Below are positions 43,145 through 55,517 of a stretch of 64,000 nucleotides of DNA, piece after piece. A program made the position numbers and the translations under genes. The stretch is from the NCBI GenBank assembly GCA_021286855.1, contig JAJTBO010000019.1, positions 1 through 64,000 of the forward strand, given 5' to 3'. The first letter of the stretch is position 1. Every line of letters begins with the position of its first letter. Origin of the DNA: Hyphomicrobiales bacterium. GTDB lineage: Bacteria; Pseudomonadota; Alphaproteobacteria; Rhizobiales; Ancalomicrobiaceae. The notes below the pieces were generated by a model. The model was not told the origin of the DNA. It worked only from the letters and a program-made list of their open reading frames with translations, and did not search any database.

Positions 43145-44788
43145 GTGGACGAAGTCGGATCCGGCGCGGCGCGGCCGCATGTCGAGGCGTTTCGCCAGAT
43201 CGTCGTCTGGCCCTTGCAGCTGATGCCGAACGAAGGCGATCGCGGCCCCGCCTGGGAGCGCCTCCTCGCCGCGAACGGCCCCTGGCGCGAGTTGCAGGAC
43301 GACTTCCCCGAAGACGCGAGCCTCTATCAGGAGCGCCACTACCGCGAGTTCGTCGCCTTCCTCCCCCACGTCCGCCGTTTCCTCTACGGCGAACGCGCCT
43401 CCGGCGCCCGCGCCGTCTACGGCGAGAGCCCGATGCGCATCTTCCGCCGTGACGACGTCGCCCGCCTGCGTCTCTTCCCCGAAAGCGAGCGGACGCCCTA
43501 CGAGCTCGACGTCGTGCACGTCGACCTCTACTTCTTCTACGACGTCGACGTCGTCATCCTCGTCGTCGAGATCGAAGGCGGCGACATGGCGCTCTCCGAC
43601 GCCCAGGAGATCGTCTACCGCCTCGGCCGCGCCTACCCGGCCGGTTGGGACGCCCTTGGCGCGCCGCTCAACTGCTTCCGCCGCGTCGAATGGCTGGGGC
43701 GCGACGGCGACGTCCTCTCCGCTTCCGACGACCGCGACCGCGCCCGTTTCATGGAGGCCGTCTGCCGCCGGCAGGCGACCGCGCTCTCCGCCCATTGGCA
43801 ATGGCTGCTCGCGCCGCTCTCGATCGACCCTTGCGAGCGCCCGCCGGTCGCCGCCTTCCGCCAGCTCGAATTCCATCGCATGCCGATCATGGTCTATGTC
43901 GCGCTCGACGACCCGCGCCTGATGACCCGCGCCGACGCCATGCGCCTCGCCTTCGCGTCCTCCCCCGGCGAACCCGACGACCTGCCCTACGGCGCCGAAT
44001 TCCTCGGCGACTTCGAGGAAAAGCACTGCTGGGACCGGTTCCACGACCCCGCCCGCCGCAGCGCCTGGACCGACACGCGTCTGATGTGCTCGCGTCAGGC
44101 CCTCGTCGTCGTCGGCGACGCCCGCCGCCCCTTCTTCCTCGACGCCGAACGCGGCGCGCTCGCCCAATTCCGCCACCAGTTCTTCCTGGTCGGCCTGATC
44201 GCCCATTTCCATCGGGCGAGCCTCCTGATGCTCTCCGATCGGCTGGTCTCGACGATGAACCGGCTCGATCCGACCCGACGGGAATCGGTCGGCCGCTTTC
44301 GCCACGACATCCGCGCCACGCTGGAGGTCTTCCTGCGCTTCACCCACCGCTACTATTTCTCGGAAATCTCCGATCAGGCGCCCTTGCGCGAGGTCTTCGA
44401 CCTCTGGCGCGCGCAGCTCGGCACGGCTCGCCTATATGAGGAATTGCGCGAAGAAATCAGCGACATGGCGGGATATCTCGAGACCGACCTGTTGCGCCGT
44501 CAGGCCGTCACCATCCTGCAGCTCACCGTCGTGACGCTGTTCAGCCAGATCGGCATGCTGGCGACCGGCTTCCTCGGCATGAACATCTTCGGCTGGGCCG
44601 AGGCCGACGTCGCGACCAAGGTCTTCATCTTCTTCGCCGCGCTGATCCCCTCCGCCGGGATCACCTTCTACACCGTGCTGAAGGCCCGCCGCCTCGCCTT
44701 CTTCCTCGACGCGCTCGCCAACGAAAAACTCGACTGGAAGGCGCGTTGGGCCTCCCTGCGTGAGATCTGGAGCACGAAACCGCTCTGA
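43145..44788 (+). CDS. CorA-like divalent-cation transport protein
   Basis: A 547-residue protein with a large N-terminal soluble part and two C-terminal membrane helices. The CorA signature GMN lies near residue 478 (TGFLGMNIFGW), at the end of the first helix, followed by the second helix (VFIFFAALIPSAGITFYTV). CorA proteins conduct Mg2+ or other divalent cations as pentamers. The N-terminal 400 residues are longer than in ordinary CorA and not clearly recognisable. GTG 43145 has GGGGGAG 6 nt upstream and was preferred over ATG 43121 and ATG 43022. Confidence 0.75.
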   Translation: MDEVGSGAARPHVEAFRQIVVWPLQLMPNEGDRGPAWERLLAANGPWRELQDDFPEDASLYQERHYREFVAFLPHVRRFLYGERASGARAVYGESPMRIFRRDDVARLRLFPESERTPYELDVVHVDLYFFYDVDVVILVVEIEGGDMALSDAQEIVYRLGRAYPAGWDALGAPLNCFRRVEWLGRDGDVLSASDDRDRARFMEAVCRRQATALSAHWQWLLAPLSIDPCERPPVAAFRQLEFHRMPIMVYVALDDPRLMTRADAMRLAFASSPGEPDDLPYGAEFLGDFEEKHCWDRFHDPARRSAWTDTRLMCSRQALVVVGDARRPFFLDAERGALAQFRHQFFLVGLIAHFHRASLLMLSDRLVSTMNRLDPTRRESVGRFRHDIRATLEVFLRFTHRYYFSEISDQAPLREVFDLWRAQLGTARLYEELREEISDMAGYLETDLLRRQAVTILQLTVVTLFSQIGMLATGFLGMNIFGWAEADVATKVFIFFAALIPSAGITFYTVLKARRLAFFLDALANEKLDWKARWASLREIWSTKPL

Positions 44789-44800
44789 GAGGCGGCCGGC

Positions 44801-46039
44801 TCACAGCCAGTCGTCGGGCGAGCCGTGCATCTCCTCGAGTTCTTCGGTCGCGATGTCGCCGCGCGGCGTCACCGCCTCGTGTGCGATCCGTTCGCGCGCG
44901 ACGGCGCGGATGTGCGAGGCGATCTCGCTCTTCTTCTGCATCAGATATTGCAGATCTTCCGCGTCGAGCAGCAGGAGCCGCGTGTGGGTCAGCGCCACAA
45001 CGTCGGCCGATCGCCGCGCCCGCCTGAGCACCGCGATCTCGCCGAAGAACGCCCCGTCGGAGAGCCTGAGCTTCTCGTGCGGCAGATCGATCTCCACCGT
45101 GCCCGACGAGATGAAGTACATCGAATGCGCGGGCTCCCCCGCCGCGGTGATGATCGTGCCGGCTTCGACCGTCTGCGCCCTGAGCAACCGCATCACGTCG
45201 GCGATCTCCGCCGCCGAGAGCTGCGAAAACAGCGGCACCTTGGCGACCATGCCCCAGGTGACGACGAAGTCGCGGCTGTGGATCTCGCGGGCGAAGGCGG
45301 TGGCGATGATGCCGACCGGCAGCGCGAACATGCAGAAGCCGAACAACATGACGACCCCGGCGAGCGCCCGCCCCGCGCCGGTCACCGGAACGATGTCGCC
45401 GTAGCCGACCGTCGTCAACGTCGTCACCGCCCAATACATCGCGACCGGGATCGAGCCGAAGCGATCCGGCTGGATGTCGCCTTCGATGGCGTGCATCAGC
45501 GACGCCGCCGTGACGATCAGGCCGGCCATGATCACCGCGCTCGCCGCCAACGCCCGGCGCTCCGAGGCGACCGCATTGACGAGCGAACTCATGCCCGCCG
45601 AATAACGTGCGAGCTTCAGGAACCGCAACAGGCGGAACACCGCGAAGACGCCGACGTCGTAGACGCCGAAGGCGAAGCCGACGAGGCTCGGCGCCACCGC
45701 CAGAAGGTCGACCAGCGCCGAAGCCGACATCACATAGCGCGCCCGCGCGCCGATCCGCCCGTAGCGCTTCAGCGGCACGTGCTCGTCGGAAACCCAGACA
45801 CGCGCCAGATATTCGAGCGCGAACAGCACGACCGTGCCGACTTCGATCGCCAGGAACACGTCGCCGAAGCGCACCCTGAGCTCCGGCACCGTCTCCAGGA
45901 TCACCGAGGCGACGTTGACGACGATCAGCACGATGATCGCCCGCTCGACGAACAAAGCGACCGGATCGCCGACCGGCGGAACCTCGAGCACCTCGAAGAT
46001 TCGCCGTTTCCATCGCGCTCGCATCGGAGGCGTCGCCAT
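44801..46039 (-). CDS. Cyclic-nucleotide-gated potassium channel
   Basis: A 412-residue six-helix channel. The voltage-sensor-like S4 has FRLLRFLKLARYSAG (about residues 134-148), the selectivity filter is TTVGYGD (about 208-214), and the C-terminal part is a cyclic-nucleotide-binding domain with the phosphate cassette FGEIAVLRRARRSA (about 341-353). The whole is like MlotiK1. It would conduct K+ in the inner membrane in response to cAMP or cGMP. Confidence 0.9.
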   Translation of the reverse strand: MATPPMRARWKRRIFEVLEVPPVGDPVALFVERAIIVLIVVNVASVILETVPELRVRFGDVFLAIEVGTVVLFALEYLARVWVSDEHVPLKRYGRIGARARYVMSASALVDLLAVAPSLVGFAFGVYDVGVFAVFRLLRFLKLARYSAGMSSLVNAVASERRALAASAVIMAGLIVTAASLMHAIEGDIQPDRFGSIPVAMYWAVTTLTTVGYGDIVPVTGAGRALAGVVMLFGFCMFALPVGIIATAFAREIHSRDFVVTWGMVAKVPLFSQLSAAEIADVMRLLRAQTVEAGTIITAAGEPAHSMYFISSGTVEIDLPHEKLRLSDGAFFGEIAVLRRARRSADVVALTHTRLLLLDAEDLQYLMQKKSEIASHIRAVARERIAHEAVTPRGDIATEELEEMHGSPDDWL

Positions 46040-46075
46040 GCCGTCGTCTCCTCTCGCGCCGCGGACGACGAGGCC

Positions 46076-48736
46076 TCAGCCGGCCTGCGCCGCGAGCGCC
46101 GCGGCGATCGCCTCCAACGCGGCTTCCGCCTTCGCCCCGTCCGGACCGCCGGCCTGCGCCATGTCCGGCCGGCCGCCGCCGCCCTTGCCGCCCATCGTCT
46201 CCGACCCGATCCGAACGAGATCGATCGCATTGGCCGAGGCCCCGCCGGCGACGCCGACCACCAAGCCCGCCTTGCCGTCCTCGCTCACCCCGACGATCGC
46301 CACCACGCCCGAGCCGATCGTCTTCTTCGCCTCGTCGACCAGGCCCTTGAGATCCTTCGGCGAAATGCCGGTGACCACGCGGCCGACGAAGTCGAGGTCG
46401 CCGATCTTGCGCGCCGCCGGCGGACCGCCGGCGCCGCCGCCCATGGCGAGCTTCTTCTTCGCTTCGGAGAGCTCGCGCTCGAGCTTGCGCCGATCGTCGG
46501 CGACCGCTTCGACGCGCTCGACCACTTCGCTCTGCTGAACCTTCAGGAAGGCCGCGAGATCGCGCACCCGCCGATCCTGCGCGACGAGATGCCGCCGCGC
46601 GCCGCGCGCCGTCAGCGCCTCGAGCCGCCGCACGCCCGCCGCCACCGCGCTCTCCGCGACGATCGAGACGAGCCCGATGTCGCCGGTGCGGGTCACGTGG
46701 GTGCCGCCGCACAGCTCGACGGAAAAGGCGCGGCCGGCGCGGTTGCCGTCGGTCTGCCGACCCATCGCCACCACCCGCACCTCGTCGCCGTATTTCTCGC
46801 CGAACAGCGCCCGCGCGCCCGACTCGATCGCGTCGTCGACCGCCAAGAGCCGCGTCGAGACGTCGGCGTTCTGCAGCACCACCTCGTTGGCGATCTCCTC
46901 GACCCGCGCGATCTCTTCCGCCGTCATCGGCTTGGGATGCGAGAAGTCGAAGCGCAGCCGATCGGCGTCGACCGCAGAGCCCTTCTGCGCGACGTGGTCG
47001 CCGAGCACCTCGCGCAGCGCCTCGTGCAGGATATGGGTCGCCGAATGGTTCGCCCGGATCGCGCCGCGTCGCTCGCCGTCGACGGTGAGCCGGACCGCCG
47101 CGCCGACCACCGGCCGACCCGCCTCGACCCGCCCGATGTGCACGAACAGCCCCTCGCCTTCCTTGCGGGTGTCCTCGACCCGGAACAGGAAGCCGTCGCC
47201 CTGGATGATGCCGATGTCGCCGATCTGGCCGCCGGACTCCGCATAGAACGGCGTCTGATTGACCACCAGCGAGCCGACCTCGCCCGCTTCGAGGACCGCC
47301 GCTTCCGCTCCGTCGCGCACCAGCGCGACGATCTCGGCTTCCGCCGTCTCGGTCTCGTAGCCGAGGAACTCGGTCGCCCCGACCCGCTCCTTGATCGGGA
47401 ACCAGATCGCCGAGGCCGAGGCCTCGCCGGACCCCGCCCAAGAGGCGCGCGCCTCCGCCTTCTGGCGCGCCATCGCGTCCTGGAAGCCGTCGATGTTGAC
47501 GTGGATGTCGCGTCGACGCAGCGCGTCCTGGGTCAGATCGAGCGGGAAGCCGTAGGTGTCGTAGAGCTTGAACGCGGTCTCGCCGTCGAGCATGTCGCCG
47601 GCCTTCATCTCTCGGGTCGCCTCGTCGAGAAGACCCAGGCCGCGCTCCAGCGTCCGCCGGAAACGCTTCTCCTCGAGCTCGACCGTCTCGGTGACCAGCG
47701 TCTCGGCCCGCGCCAGCTCCGGATAGGCCCGTCCCATCTCGCCGATCAACGTCGGCACCAGCCGCGCCATCAGCGGATCGCGCGCGCCGAGAAGATGGGC
47801 GTGACGCATCGCCCGGCGCATGATCCGGCGCAGCACGTAGCCGCGGCCCTCGTTCGACGGCAGCACGCCGTCGGCGATCAGGAAGCTCATCGCCCGCAGA
47901 TGGTCGGCGATCACCCGATGGCTCGCCCGCGCGTCGCCCTCCGCCGCCACGCCCGTCGCCTCGACCGAGGCGCGGATCAGGGTGCGGAAGAGATCGATGT
48001 CGTAGTTGTCGTGGACGCCCTGCAGCACCGCCGCGACCCGCTCGAGCCCCATGCCGGTGTCGATCGACGGCTTCGGCAGCGCCGTGCGCTTACCGTCCGC
48101 CGTCTGCTCGTATTGCATGAAGACGAGGTTCCAGATCTCGATGAAGCGATCGCCGTCTTCCTCCGGAGACCCGGGCGGACCGCCCCAGATGTGGTCGCCG
48201 TGGTCGTAGAAGATCTCCGAGCACGGGCCGCACGGGCCGGTGTCGCCCATCTGCCAGAAGTTGTCGGAGGTGGAAATGCGGATGATCCGATCGTCGGAGA
48301 GCCCGGCGATCTTCTTCCACAACCCGTGCGCCTCGTCGTCGTCGGCATAGACGGTGACCAGGAGGCGCTTCGCATCGAGCGCGAACTCCTTGGTGACCAG
48401 GGTCCAGGCGTGATGGATCGCCTGTTCCTTGAAATAGTCGCCGAAGGAGAAGTTCCCGAGCATTTCGAAGAAGGTGTGGTGGCGCGCCGTGTAGCCGACG
48501 TTGTCGAGATCGTTGTGCTTGCCGCCGGCCCGCACGCACTTCTGCGCCGTGGTGGCGCGGGCGTAGTCGCGCTTCTCGAGGCCGGTGAACAGGTTCTTGA
48601 ACTGCACCATGCCGGAGTTGGCGAACATCAGGGTCGGATCGTTGCGCGGCACGAGCGGGCTCGACGGCACGACCTCGTGGCCGTTCTTGGCGAAATAGTC
48701 GAGGAAGGTCGCGCGGATCTCGTTGACGCCACTCAT
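46076..48736 (-). CDS. alaS: Alanyl-tRNA synthetase
   Basis: An 886-residue enzyme charging tRNA-Ala. The start [24 protein letters not shown] and [15 protein letters not shown] are diagnostic; the editing domain has [11 protein letters not shown] and [13 protein letters not shown], and the C-terminal C-Ala domain follows a Gly/Ala linker near residue 770. Length is normal. It lies 157 bp after recA on the same strand, with two hairpins between. Confidence 0.97.
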   Translation of the reverse strand: MSGVNEIRATFLDYFAKNGHEVVPSSPLVPRNDPTLMFANSGMVQFKNLFTGLEKRDYARATTAQKCVRAGGKHNDLDNVGYTARHHTFFEMLGNFSFGDYFKEQAIHHAWTLVTKEFALDAKRLLVTVYADDDEAHGLWKKIAGLSDDRIIRISTSDNFWQMGDTGPCGPCSEIFYDHGDHIWGGPPGSPEEDGDRFIEIWNLVFMQYEQTADGKRTALPKPSIDTGMGLERVAAVLQGVHDNYDIDLFRTLIRASVEATGVAAEGDARASHRVIADHLRAMSFLIADGVLPSNEGRGYVLRRIMRRAMRHAHLLGARDPLMARLVPTLIGEMGRAYPELARAETLVTETVELEEKRFRRTLERGLGLLDEATREMKAGDMLDGETAFKLYDTYGFPLDLTQDALRRRDIHVNIDGFQDAMARQKAEARASWAGSGEASASAIWFPIKERVGATEFLGYETETAEAEIVALVRDGAEAAVLEAGEVGSLVVNQTPFYAESGGQIGDIGIIQGDGFLFRVEDTRKEGEGLFVHIGRVEAGRPVVGAAVRLTVDGERRGAIRANHSATHILHEALREVLGDHVAQKGSAVDADRLRFDFSHPKPMTAEEIARVEEIANEVVLQNADVSTRLLAVDDAIESGARALFGEKYGDEVRVVAMGRQTDGNRAGRAFSVELCGGTHVTRTGDIGLVSIVAESAVAAGVRRLEALTARGARRHLVAQDRRVRDLAAFLKVQQSEVVERVEAVADDRRKLERELSEAKKKLAMGGGAGGPPAARKIGDLDFVGRVVTGISPKDLKGLVDEAKKTIGSGVVAIVGVSEDGKAGLVVGVAGGASANAIDLVRIGSETMGGKGGGGRPDMAQAGGPDGAKAEAALEAIAAALAAQAG

Positions 48737-48805
48737 GATGGAACAGGGTCCTCTTCGTCGGAACTTCGGTCGCAGGTTTTATCCGTCGCCCCGCCGCCTG
48801 TCCAT

Positions 48806-48830
48806 GAAAAGCAGGGAATTTCCGCCCTGC
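48806..48830 (-). terminator. Terminator between recA and alaS
   Basis: On the minus strand GCAGGG pairs with CCCTGC around an 8-nt loop, followed by TTTTC. Confidence 0.7.
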
Positions 48831-48838
48831 GAAACAGA

Positions 48839-48869
48839 CGGCCCGCCGCTTCGGACGAAGGGCGGGCCG
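48839..48869 (-). terminator. Second hairpin after recA
   Basis: CGGCCCGCC and GGCGGGCCG form a 9-bp stem around a 13-nt loop, 25 bp after the recA stop. The minus-strand tail TCTGTTTCGC is modestly T-rich. It probably works with the next hairpin. Confidence 0.65.
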
Positions 48870-48893
48870 AACCGGATCCGTCGCGAAAGGATC

Positions 48894-49973
<1,080 letters not shown>

Positions 49974-50023
49974 CGTCCCGCTCCTTATGTCACGCGGCCC
50001 CGAGCCGTTCAATCGAGCTCACT

Positions 50024-50038
50024 GTACATCATTTGTTC
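50024..50038. promoter_or_regulatory. Candidate LexA (SOS) box of recA
   Basis: GTAC, seven bases and GTTC; the alphaproteobacterial SOS box is GTTC-N7-GTTC, so one base differs. It is placed 51 bp before the recA start. Another GTTC follows at 50041. Confidence 0.55.
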
Positions 50039-50198
50039 TCGTTCGCAAGGGGGCCTTCAAGCTTTTGACGAACCTATCGAAATCAACGAGTGTTCGCAGT
50101 GTGTTCCGATGCCTCGGAGCGGACCTCTCCGGTCGTCCCGGCCGGCGCGCTCCCGCGCCCGCCGCGGCGGCGATTCGACGTCGCCGAACGATCCCTCC

Positions 50199-51776
50199 TC
50201 ACGGCGCGCCGATCCCCCCGCGCATCCCCTCGCCCCGATCGATCCGCTCGAAGATCTCCCAGGAATCGCGCGGGCCCCGCCCCGTCCCGATCGAGCGATA
50301 GTCGGCGAGCGTCCGCACCAGTTCATCGATCCGATCCCGCCGTTCGCACACCATCGCGCGCGTCGGATCGGCGATCGCCAGGAAGCGCGGCCGCGCCGCC
50401 AGCGCCGTCGCCAGCGGATCGACCCCGTCGCTGGTCGGCAGATCGCACATCAGATGCATGTGATGCACCCAACGCACCGTCGGGAAACTGCCGGTCTCGA
50501 CGTTGAGCGGCAGCCCGCGACGCGGCGCGAGAAGCTCGTCCTGGCCCGCCCCGCCGGCGGCCCGCACGATCGCGGCCGCCGCGCGCACCCCCTCCATGTC
50601 GACCGGCTCGTAGGCGAGCGGCATCGGCAGGAGGAGCGACGGCGCCGCCACCGCCGCGCTCGCCGCGATCTGCCCGATCCGTCGGCCGAGCCGCCCGGCG
50701 ATCTCGATCCCGTGGAAGACGAAGACCCCGGCGGCGAGGGTCAGCGGCGCCAGCGCGGTGTGGATGTAGTTGTCGTACATCGCCTTGACCGCGACCACGC
50801 CGGCGAGCGCCGCCGCGAACCAGACGAGCGTCGCCGGAAACCACGCCGCATCGATCGCCGGCGCGAGCCGCCGCCGACGCATCCAGGCGAGCGTCGCCAG
50901 CACGGTGAGCCCGAGACAGGGTCGGATCTGCGCCGGCAGCCGCCCGATCGCGTCGAAGAGGCCGAGCCGGACCATCTCCCGCGACCCCGCCGCCACCATC
51001 GGATCGCCGGACAACCGCCCCGCCGCGCCGATCACCGCGCCGTCGAAGAACGCCGTGAACAGGCCCTGCGCGGCGAACCAGGCGGCGAAGGCGAGCGGCG
51101 CGACCATCGCCCCGACGCCGATCGCCGCGATCGCCCGCGCGACCGCGCGCCCTCGGCCGCCGCCGCCGCCGATCTCCCAGAGGCCGGCGAGCGCCACCAG
51201 CGCCGCCGCCTCGAAGATCGCCGTCTGTTTGATCATCCCCGCCGCGCCGATCGCCAGTCCCGACAGGAACAACCGCACGATCGCCCGCCCCCGCCGCGCC
51301 TCGAAGAGAGCGAAGAACGCCAGCGCGACGAAGGGCGCCTGCACCAGGATCGCCGGCATCGTGTCGCCGGAGGCGAAGAGCGAGGCGACCGGATAGACGA
51401 AGAAGGCCCACGCGCCGACCGGTCGCGACACGTGCCGCGTCGCCAGACCGCCGAGCGTCGTCGCCGTCGCCGCCACCGCGACGATGGTCAGCGCCTTGAT
51501 CGCCGCGAAGGTCGGGCCGAAGCCGGCCTCCGCGAAGGCCGTCAGTAGAAAGAGCCCCGGCGGTTTGACGTCCCACGCGTGGGCGTAGGGCGGAAATCCG
51601 GCCAGCCAGTCGCGCCCGACGATGACGAAGAAGGCCTCGTCCTCGCTGATCCGGCCGAGCGTGGGCCAGCGCAGCAGCGTCGTCCAGACGAGCGCCACGG
51701 CGAAGATCGCCACCAGCCGGCCGAAGGCGGCGACGCCGTCGCCCTCCGCCGCCGAGCGGGTCTCCGCCGCGCTCAC
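50199..51776 (-). CDS. GT-C-like polytopic membrane protein
   Basis: A 525-residue membrane protein with about ten hydrophobic segments. The first loop has RISEDEAFFVIVGRDWLAG, where acidic residues resemble the DxD-type loop of GT-C glycosyltransferases such as ArnT and PMT, and HAWDVKPPG follows. These use lipid-linked sugars in the outer leaf of the inner membrane. It starts with GTG overlapping the cckA stop by 4 nt (GTGA), so it is translationally coupled to the kinase gene. The sugar acceptor is unknown. Confidence 0.75.
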   Translation of the reverse strand: MSAAETRSAAEGDGVAAFGRLVAIFAVALVWTTLLRWPTLGRISEDEAFFVIVGRDWLAGFPPYAHAWDVKPPGLFLLTAFAEAGFGPTFAAIKALTIVAVAATATTLGGLATRHVSRPVGAWAFFVYPVASLFASGDTMPAILVQAPFVALAFFALFEARRGRAIVRLFLSGLAIGAAGMIKQTAIFEAAALVALAGLWEIGGGGGRGRAVARAIAAIGVGAMVAPLAFAAWFAAQGLFTAFFDGAVIGAAGRLSGDPMVAAGSREMVRLGLFDAIGRLPAQIRPCLGLTVLATLAWMRRRRLAPAIDAAWFPATLVWFAAALAGVVAVKAMYDNYIHTALAPLTLAAGVFVFHGIEIAGRLGRRIGQIAASAAVAAPSLLLPMPLAYEPVDMEGVRAAAAIVRAAGGAGQDELLAPRRGLPLNVETGSFPTVRWVHHMHLMCDLPTSDGVDPLATALAARPRFLAIADPTRAMVCERRDRIDELVRTLADYRSIGTGRGPRDSWEIFERIDRGEGMRGGIGAP

Positions 51777-54337
51777 CGTCCGAGCGCCTCTTTGACCGCC
51801 GTCGCCAACGCCTTCAGCGTGAACGGCTTGGGCAGGAAGTGGAACTGCTCGCCCTCCGGCAGGTTCTTGGCGAAGGCGTCCTCGGCGTAGCCGGAGACGA
51901 AGATGATCTTGAGATCCGGCCGCTGCTTCCGAAGCTCACGCAGCAGCGACGGCCCGTCCATCTCCGGCATCACCACGTCGGAGACGACCAGATCGACCGC
52001 CCCGCCGGTCTCCTCCATCACCTCGAGCGCCTCGGTGCCGGTGCCGGCCTCGTGGACGGTGTAGCCGCGCGAGGCCAACGCCCGGCTGGCGAAGGCCCTG
52101 ACCGCCTCCTCGTCCTCGACCAGCAGGATCGTCGCCGAGCCGGTGAGATCGGCCGCCGCCGCCTGCGGTTGATCGGGCTTGGCCGCCTCGGCCGCCGCCT
52201 TGGCCGCCTCCGCCGCGGTCTCGACGTGGCGCGGCAGCAGGATGTGGAAGGTCGTGCCCTTGCCCACCTCCGAGGTGCAGTAGACGAAGCCGCCGGTCTG
52301 TTTGACGATGCCGTAGACGGTCGAGAGCCCGAGGCCGGTGCCCTGCCCGACCGGTTTGGTGGTGAAGAACGGCTCGAAGATGTTCTCGATGATCTCGGGC
52401 GGAATGCCGGTGCCGGTGTCGGCGACCTCGATCAGCACGTAGTCGGCCGAAGGCATGCCCGGCGTCTTGAACGGCAGCTTCTCGTCGGCGGGGAGGTTGC
52501 GGGTCGAGATCCGGACCTTGCCGCCGCTCGGCATCGCGTCGCGGGCGTTGACCGCCAGATTGACGATCACCTGCTCGAGCTGGCTGGTGTCGGCCTTGAT
52601 CGGCCAGAGATCGCGCCCATGCACCACCTCGAGCCCGACCTTCTCGCCGAGAAGCCGCCCGAGCAGCATGTGCAGATCGGCCAGCGTGTCGCCGAACTGG
52701 GTGACTTCGGGCCGGAGCGTCTGCCGCCGCGAGAACGCCAGGAGCTGGCGGACCAGCGCCGCCGCCCGATTGGCGTTCTGCTTGATGTTCATGATGTCCT
52801 GGAAGGACGGATCGGTCGGTCGATGCGAGGCGAGCAGAAGATCGGAGAAGCCGATGATCGCGGTCAGCACGTTGTTGAAGTCGTGCGCGATGCCGCCGGC
52901 GAGCTGGCCGATCGCCTGCATCTTCTGCGATTGGGCGAAGCGCTGCTCGAGCTCCTGCTGCGCCGTCGTCTCCAGCGCATAGACGATCGCCGCCTCGCCC
53001 TCGCCGACGCCGCTCTCCACGCTCGACACGAAGAACCGCGCCGAGCGCTTCTTCACCGAATCGTCGACGAGTTGCGCGTCGATCGGTTCGATGTCGCCGC
53101 GTCCTTCGACCGCGGCGGCGAGCGCCGCGGCGAGCTTCGTCCGATCGCCGGGCGTCACCGTGTCGATCAGCGAGCCGCGCGCGCCGCTGGCGTCGGCGCG
53201 GACCATGCCGCCGAACAGCTCGAGGAACGAGGCGTTGGTCTGGGCGATCGCGCCGTCCGGGCCGACCGCCGCGATCGCGATCGGCGTGTTGTTGAAGAAG
53301 CGTTGAAAGCGCACCTCCGCCGCCCGGAGCGCTTCGGAGGCGTCCTCGCCGGAGGAGCGGTTGATCACCAGGGTGCGGCTGTCGCCGGGCTTGCCGCTCG
53401 GACCGGTCGGCACCTTGTGCAGCAGCCGGACCGGCAGCGACTGGCCGTTGCGCTTGACGAAGTCGAGGTCGAGCACCCGCGTCCGCCCGTCCGCCGCCGC
53501 GTCCTGGATCAGCGCCATGCCCTGGCCCTGGACGATGTCCTTCAGCCGGATCGACCCCGCCTCGAACTTGGCGAGGTCCCAGCCGAGCCAATCGGCCAGC
53601 GTCGCGTTGAGATAGGTCAGACGCCCCGACGGATCGGCCGAGAAGAAGCCGGCCGGCGCATGGTCGAGGAAGGTCACGACCTGCTGCAGCTCCTGGAAGC
53701 TCGATTCCTGCCGCTCGCGCTCGCCGGTCACGTCGACGATCCGCCAGGCCGTCAGCCGATCGCCGTCGTCGCGGTCCGAGACCGGCGGCAGCGGATCGAC
53801 CCGGAGCCGATACCAGCGCGCGCCGCCTTCCTCCGCCCCGATCGGCGTGCGGGTGCGCAGCTCCGCCTCCGCGCAAGCTCGCGCCCTGACCGCCTCGCCG
53901 AGGCGGAACATCTCCTCGCCGGCGTCCGGATTGGCCGCGAACAACCGTTCGACGGACTTCAGATCGGCGATCGCCGTCGCCCGGGTCAGCCGGGCGTAGG
54001 CGGCGTTGGTGTAGATGATGCGGCCCTGAGCGTCGGTGACGACGACGCCTTCCGGGAAGTCCTCGAGAAAGACGCCGGAGAGCGTCGGCCCGGGCGCGCG
54101 CGAGCCGAACCGGACCAGCCCGATCGCCCCGGCGAAGAGCGCGAACACGCCGACCACCGCCAGGAGGCCGAGGATCACCTGCACATAGGGCGCCGCCTGA
54201 TCCGGCTTGATCACCGCCAACGCCGCCGCCGCCACCACGAAGGAGAGCGCCAGAGCGATCAGAAGACCGATGCTGCCGGAGCGCGCGCCGCGGTCGACCC
54301 GCGGCATCCGCCCCTGATTGACGTCGTCCTGTTCCAT
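51773..54337 (-). CDS. cckA: Hybrid histidine kinase CckA
   Basis: An 854-residue hybrid kinase of the CckA type. Two transmembrane helices lie at about 22-42 and 50-72, followed by PAS domains (about 88-200, 215-330, 340-470). The kinase core has His485 in the block GGIAHDFNN, an ATP-binding part with [11 protein letters not shown] and [19 protein letters not shown], and a C-terminal receiver domain with Asp787 in [14 protein letters not shown]. CckA drives phosphate through ChpT to CtrA and CpdR. It lies 106 bp after flhB on the same strand, and a CtrA-type site occurs in the flagellar block. Confidence 0.93.
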   Translation of the reverse strand: MEQDDVNQGRMPRVDRGARSGSIGLLIALALSFVVAAAALAVIKPDQAAPYVQVILGLLAVVGVFALFAGAIGLVRFGSRAPGPTLSGVFLEDFPEGVVVTDAQGRIIYTNAAYARLTRATAIADLKSVERLFAANPDAGEEMFRLGEAVRARACAEAELRTRTPIGAEEGGARWYRLRVDPLPPVSDRDDGDRLTAWRIVDVTGERERQESSFQELQQVVTFLDHAPAGFFSADPSGRLTYLNATLADWLGWDLAKFEAGSIRLKDIVQGQGMALIQDAAADGRTRVLDLDFVKRNGQSLPVRLLHKVPTGPSGKPGDSRTLVINRSSGEDASEALRAAEVRFQRFFNNTPIAIAAVGPDGAIAQTNASFLELFGGMVRADASGARGSLIDTVTPGDRTKLAAALAAAVEGRGDIEPIDAQLVDDSVKKRSARFFVSSVESGVGEGEAAIVYALETTAQQELEQRFAQSQKMQAIGQLAGGIAHDFNNVLTAIIGFSDLLLASHRPTDPSFQDIMNIKQNANRAAALVRQLLAFSRRQTLRPEVTQFGDTLADLHMLLGRLLGEKVGLEVVHGRDLWPIKADTSQLEQVIVNLAVNARDAMPSGGKVRISTRNLPADEKLPFKTPGMPSADYVLIEVADTGTGIPPEIIENIFEPFFTTKPVGQGTGLGLSTVYGIVKQTGGFVYCTSEVGKGTTFHILLPRHVETAAEAAKAAAEAAKPDQPQAAAADLTGSATILLVEDEEAVRAFASRALASRGYTVHEAGTGTEALEVMEETGGAVDLVVSDVVMPEMDGPSLLRELRKQRPDLKIIFVSGYAEDAFAKNLPEGEQFHFLPKPFTLKALATAVKEALGR

Positions 54338-54443
54338 GGCTCACCGGCCCGATCCTGGCGCTGGGCGCGCGCCGTCGAAGGGGCGAATCTCCCCCTCGTC
54401 TCGCCCGAAGCGTTGCCCGAACCGTTCGGGCGAACAAGCGGAA

Positions 54444-55514
54444 TCACCGTCGCTTCCGGTCTCTGAGACGCATCACGAAGCCGATCACCTCGGCGACCGC
54501 CCGGTAGTGCTCCTCCGGGATCTCCTTGTCGATCTCGACATGGGCGTGCAGCGCGCGGGCGAGCGGCGGATTTTCGACGATCGGCACTTCGTTGAGGGTG
54601 GCGATCTCGCGGATCTTCAGCGCCACGTCGTCGACGCCCTTGGCCACCAGGGTCGGCGCCCGCATGCCGGCCTCGTATCTGAGCGCCACTGCGAAGTGGG
54701 TCGGGTTGGTGACGACCACCGTCGCCGTCGGCACCGCCGCCATCATCCGTCTGCGCGCCCGCGCCTGACGCATCTGCCGGATCTTGCCCTTGATCTCCGG
54801 ATTGCCTTCGGTCTGCTTGAATTCTTCCTTCAACTCTTCGCGCGTCATGCGCAGCTTCTTCACCCACTGGTGGCGCTGAAACAGGTAGTCGAGCCCGGCG
54901 ACGAAGGCCATGACGACCAGCACCGCGCCCATCAGCTTCAGGGCGGCGCGGCGCGTCACTTCGAGCACGCCGATCGGCTCGGCCGCGACGATGCCCTGCA
55001 GATGGATGAATTCGGGCTGCAGGGCGAAGGTCATCGCCGACGCGACGATCGCGATCTTGACGACCCCCTTCAGCCCCTGCACCAGTCCCTCGACCGAAAA
55101 CAGCCGCTTGAAGCCGGAGATCGGCGAGATCTTCGAGAGCTTCGGGATCAACGGTTCGAAGGTGAACAGCAGCCGATGCTGGATCGCGCTGCCGCCGACG
55201 CCGGCGACCAGGAACAGGAGCGCCGGCAACGCCAGAACCCCGCCGATCAGGCCGGTGAGATGCAGCAGCACCCGCTCGAGCGAGCGCGGATCGGTGGCGA
55301 TCTCGTCGGAGTGATCGATGAAGGCGGTCAACGAATGGGCGAGCGTGCCGGCGACCCCCTTCGACAGAAAGGCGACGAACACCGTCGCCGCCGCCAGCAC
55401 GAAGAAGGTGGAGAGCTCCTGGCTCTTGGCGACGTTGCCCTTCTGGATCGCCTCGTCGATCTTCTTCTGTGTCGGTTCTTCCGTTTTGGAGTCTTCGTCT
55501 TCGTCGCCGGCCAT
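54444..55514 (-). CDS. flhB: Flagellar export protein FlhB
   Basis: A 356-residue export-switch protein of the flagellar type III apparatus in the inner membrane. The N-terminus EEPTQKKIDEAIQKGNVAKSQEL and four hydrophobic segments lead to the self-cleavage site NPTH (Asn270-Pro271), which controls substrate switching from hook to filament. Three bp separate it from fliR on the same strand. Confidence 0.96.
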   Translation of the reverse strand: MAGDEDEDSKTEEPTQKKIDEAIQKGNVAKSQELSTFFVLAAATVFVAFLSKGVAGTLAHSLTAFIDHSDEIATDPRSLERVLLHLTGLIGGVLALPALLFLVAGVGGSAIQHRLLFTFEPLIPKLSKISPISGFKRLFSVEGLVQGLKGVVKIAIVASAMTFALQPEFIHLQGIVAAEPIGVLEVTRRAALKLMGAVLVVMAFVAGLDYLFQRHQWVKKLRMTREELKEEFKQTEGNPEIKGKIRQMRQARARRRMMAAVPTATVVVTNPTHFAVALRYEAGMRAPTLVAKGVDDVALKIREIATLNEVPIVENPPLARALHAHVEIDKEIPEEHYRAVAEVIGFVMRLRDRKRR

Positions 55515-55517
55515 GCC

